Positions 5,943 through 6,229 of a stretch of DNA of 6,229 nucleotides are shown here, piece by piece. Location: positions 1 through 6,229 of the forward strand of contig JAPCJV010000117.1 of assembly GCA_027886785.1 (NCBI GenBank), written 5' to 3'. Origin of the DNA: Nitrososphaerota archaeon. Its GTDB lineage: Archaea; Thermoproteota; Nitrososphaeria; Nitrososphaerales; CADDZS01. The notes under the pieces were generated by a model, which did not search any database, was not told where the DNA came from, and saw only the letters and a list, made by a program, of their open reading frames with translations. The translations under genes and the position numbers were made by a program. Position 1 is the first letter of the stretch, and each line of letters begins with the position of its first letter.

Positions 5943-6229
5943 ATGCAGTATCGTTCAAGCGGTATTTCTCGTTCCATTATTGTCGTTGTTGTAGTCGTAA
6001 TTATTGTATTGATCGCTGGCGCAGCTTTCTACTCTTTGCAAAATAATGGTACTTCCACATCCTCTTCGAGTCTCACAACTCAAAGCCAGTCTGCTACTAG
6101 CAGCGTTGTTTCTTCAACTAGTCCCTCAACTACCACTTCTGGTAGTGCAGCTTCTTCGACGACGGGTGCAGCTTCGAACCAGATAGTCATTGACGAGCCA
6201 AATAATCCGGATAATCTCGACCCAGCCGC
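5943..6229 (+). CDS. Probable extracellular solute-binding protein of a peptide-type ABC transporter, N-terminal fragment (runs off right edge)
   Basis: The open frame gives 95 codons and continues past the window edge. Residues 1-11 (MQYRSSGISRS) are short and basic. Residues 12-30 form one strongly hydrophobic segment of mostly Val and Ile. Residues 36-77 are almost entirely Ser, Thr, Ala, Gly and Gln, a likely glycosylated stalk. Then IVIDEPNNPDNLDPA (81-95) resembles the start of family 5 (oligopeptide/nickel-type) binding domains, where a strand is followed by 'P.NLDPA'. There is no lipobox cysteine, so anchoring would be by the N-terminal helix. The protein should sit on the outer face of the membrane and pass peptides or similar solutes to a permease, expected to be encoded to the right. 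ATG 5943 is preferred over the in-frame ATG 5928 on promoter spacing. The family call rests on 15 mature residues plus the typical archaeal layout. Confidence 0.72.
   Translation, partial: MQYRSSGISRSIIVVVVVVIIVLIAGAAFYSLQNNGTSTSSSSLTTQSQSATSSVVSSTSPSTTTSGSAASSTTGAASNQIVIDEPNNPDNLDPA

Noticed and set aside
5704..5958. An 84-codon minus-strand frame spanning the M24 3' end and the next promoter
   Set aside because: It lies antisense to the catalytic Glu357/Glu371 region of the M24 gene and crosses the promoter. No family resemblance and no promoter of its own were seen.
6045..6175. Repetitive TCT/ACT/AGC-rich DNA that might be a microsatellite or tandem repeat
   Set aside because: There is no fixed repeat unit. 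The bias follows from the Ser/Thr-rich stalk coded with mixed synonymous codons.

Overview
The window looks like a piece of an archaeal chromosome. Three genes (minus-strand ATG at 1617, minus-strand ATG at 2510, plus-strand ATG at 5943) have an A/T-only TATA-like octamer centred about 28-30 nt upstream of the ATG, with almost no room for a leader. A fourth gene (the flavoenzyme) has a similar box. There is no clear Shine-Dalgarno sequence at these starts. This is the layout of archaeal leaderless transcripts. The last gene has an archaeal-type surface-binding-protein N-terminus: a short basic head, a Val/Ile membrane segment and a long Ser/Thr-rich stalk. A Thermoproteota/Thaumarchaeota-like or other TACK-type archaeon would fit, but the lineage is an inference. 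No rRNA, tRNA, CRISPR array, insertion sequence or attachment site was seen.

Layout. On the minus strand, read from right to left, there are four genes. They are a full-length FMN/4Fe-4S/FAD oxidoreductase of the 2,4-dienoyl-CoA reductase/trimethylamine dehydrogenase type (2551-4551), a small alpha/beta hydrolase (1692-2510), a class III PLP aminotransferase (181-1617), and the first 40 codons of an AMP-forming acyl-CoA synthetase-like protein cut by the window edge (1-121). On the plus strand are a complete M24-family metallohydrolase resembling Xaa-Pro dipeptidase (4708-5886) and the first 95 codons of a probable extracellular solute-binding protein of a peptide-type ABC transporter (from 5943, cut by the right edge). 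The two groups diverge from a 150-bp spacer (4558-4707). The other gaps are 40-75 nt, so no stretch longer than 300 bases lacks a gene.

How the genes may work together (inference). The set reads as a scavenging and catabolic locus: uptake of peptides or amine-containing solutes, peptide or amide cleavage, transamination, CoA activation and flavin-dependent reduction or demethylation. Each gene family is familiar. No phage-defence or other clearly unprecedented system is visible. The features most worth a second look are a perfect 16-bp operator-like palindrome directly upstream of the aminotransferase TATA box, a flavoenzyme whose usual active-site His and Tyr positions appear to be Ala and Ser, a possible type-IV-pilin-like (class III) signal sequence on the binding protein, and a four-cysteine insertion in the aminotransferase.
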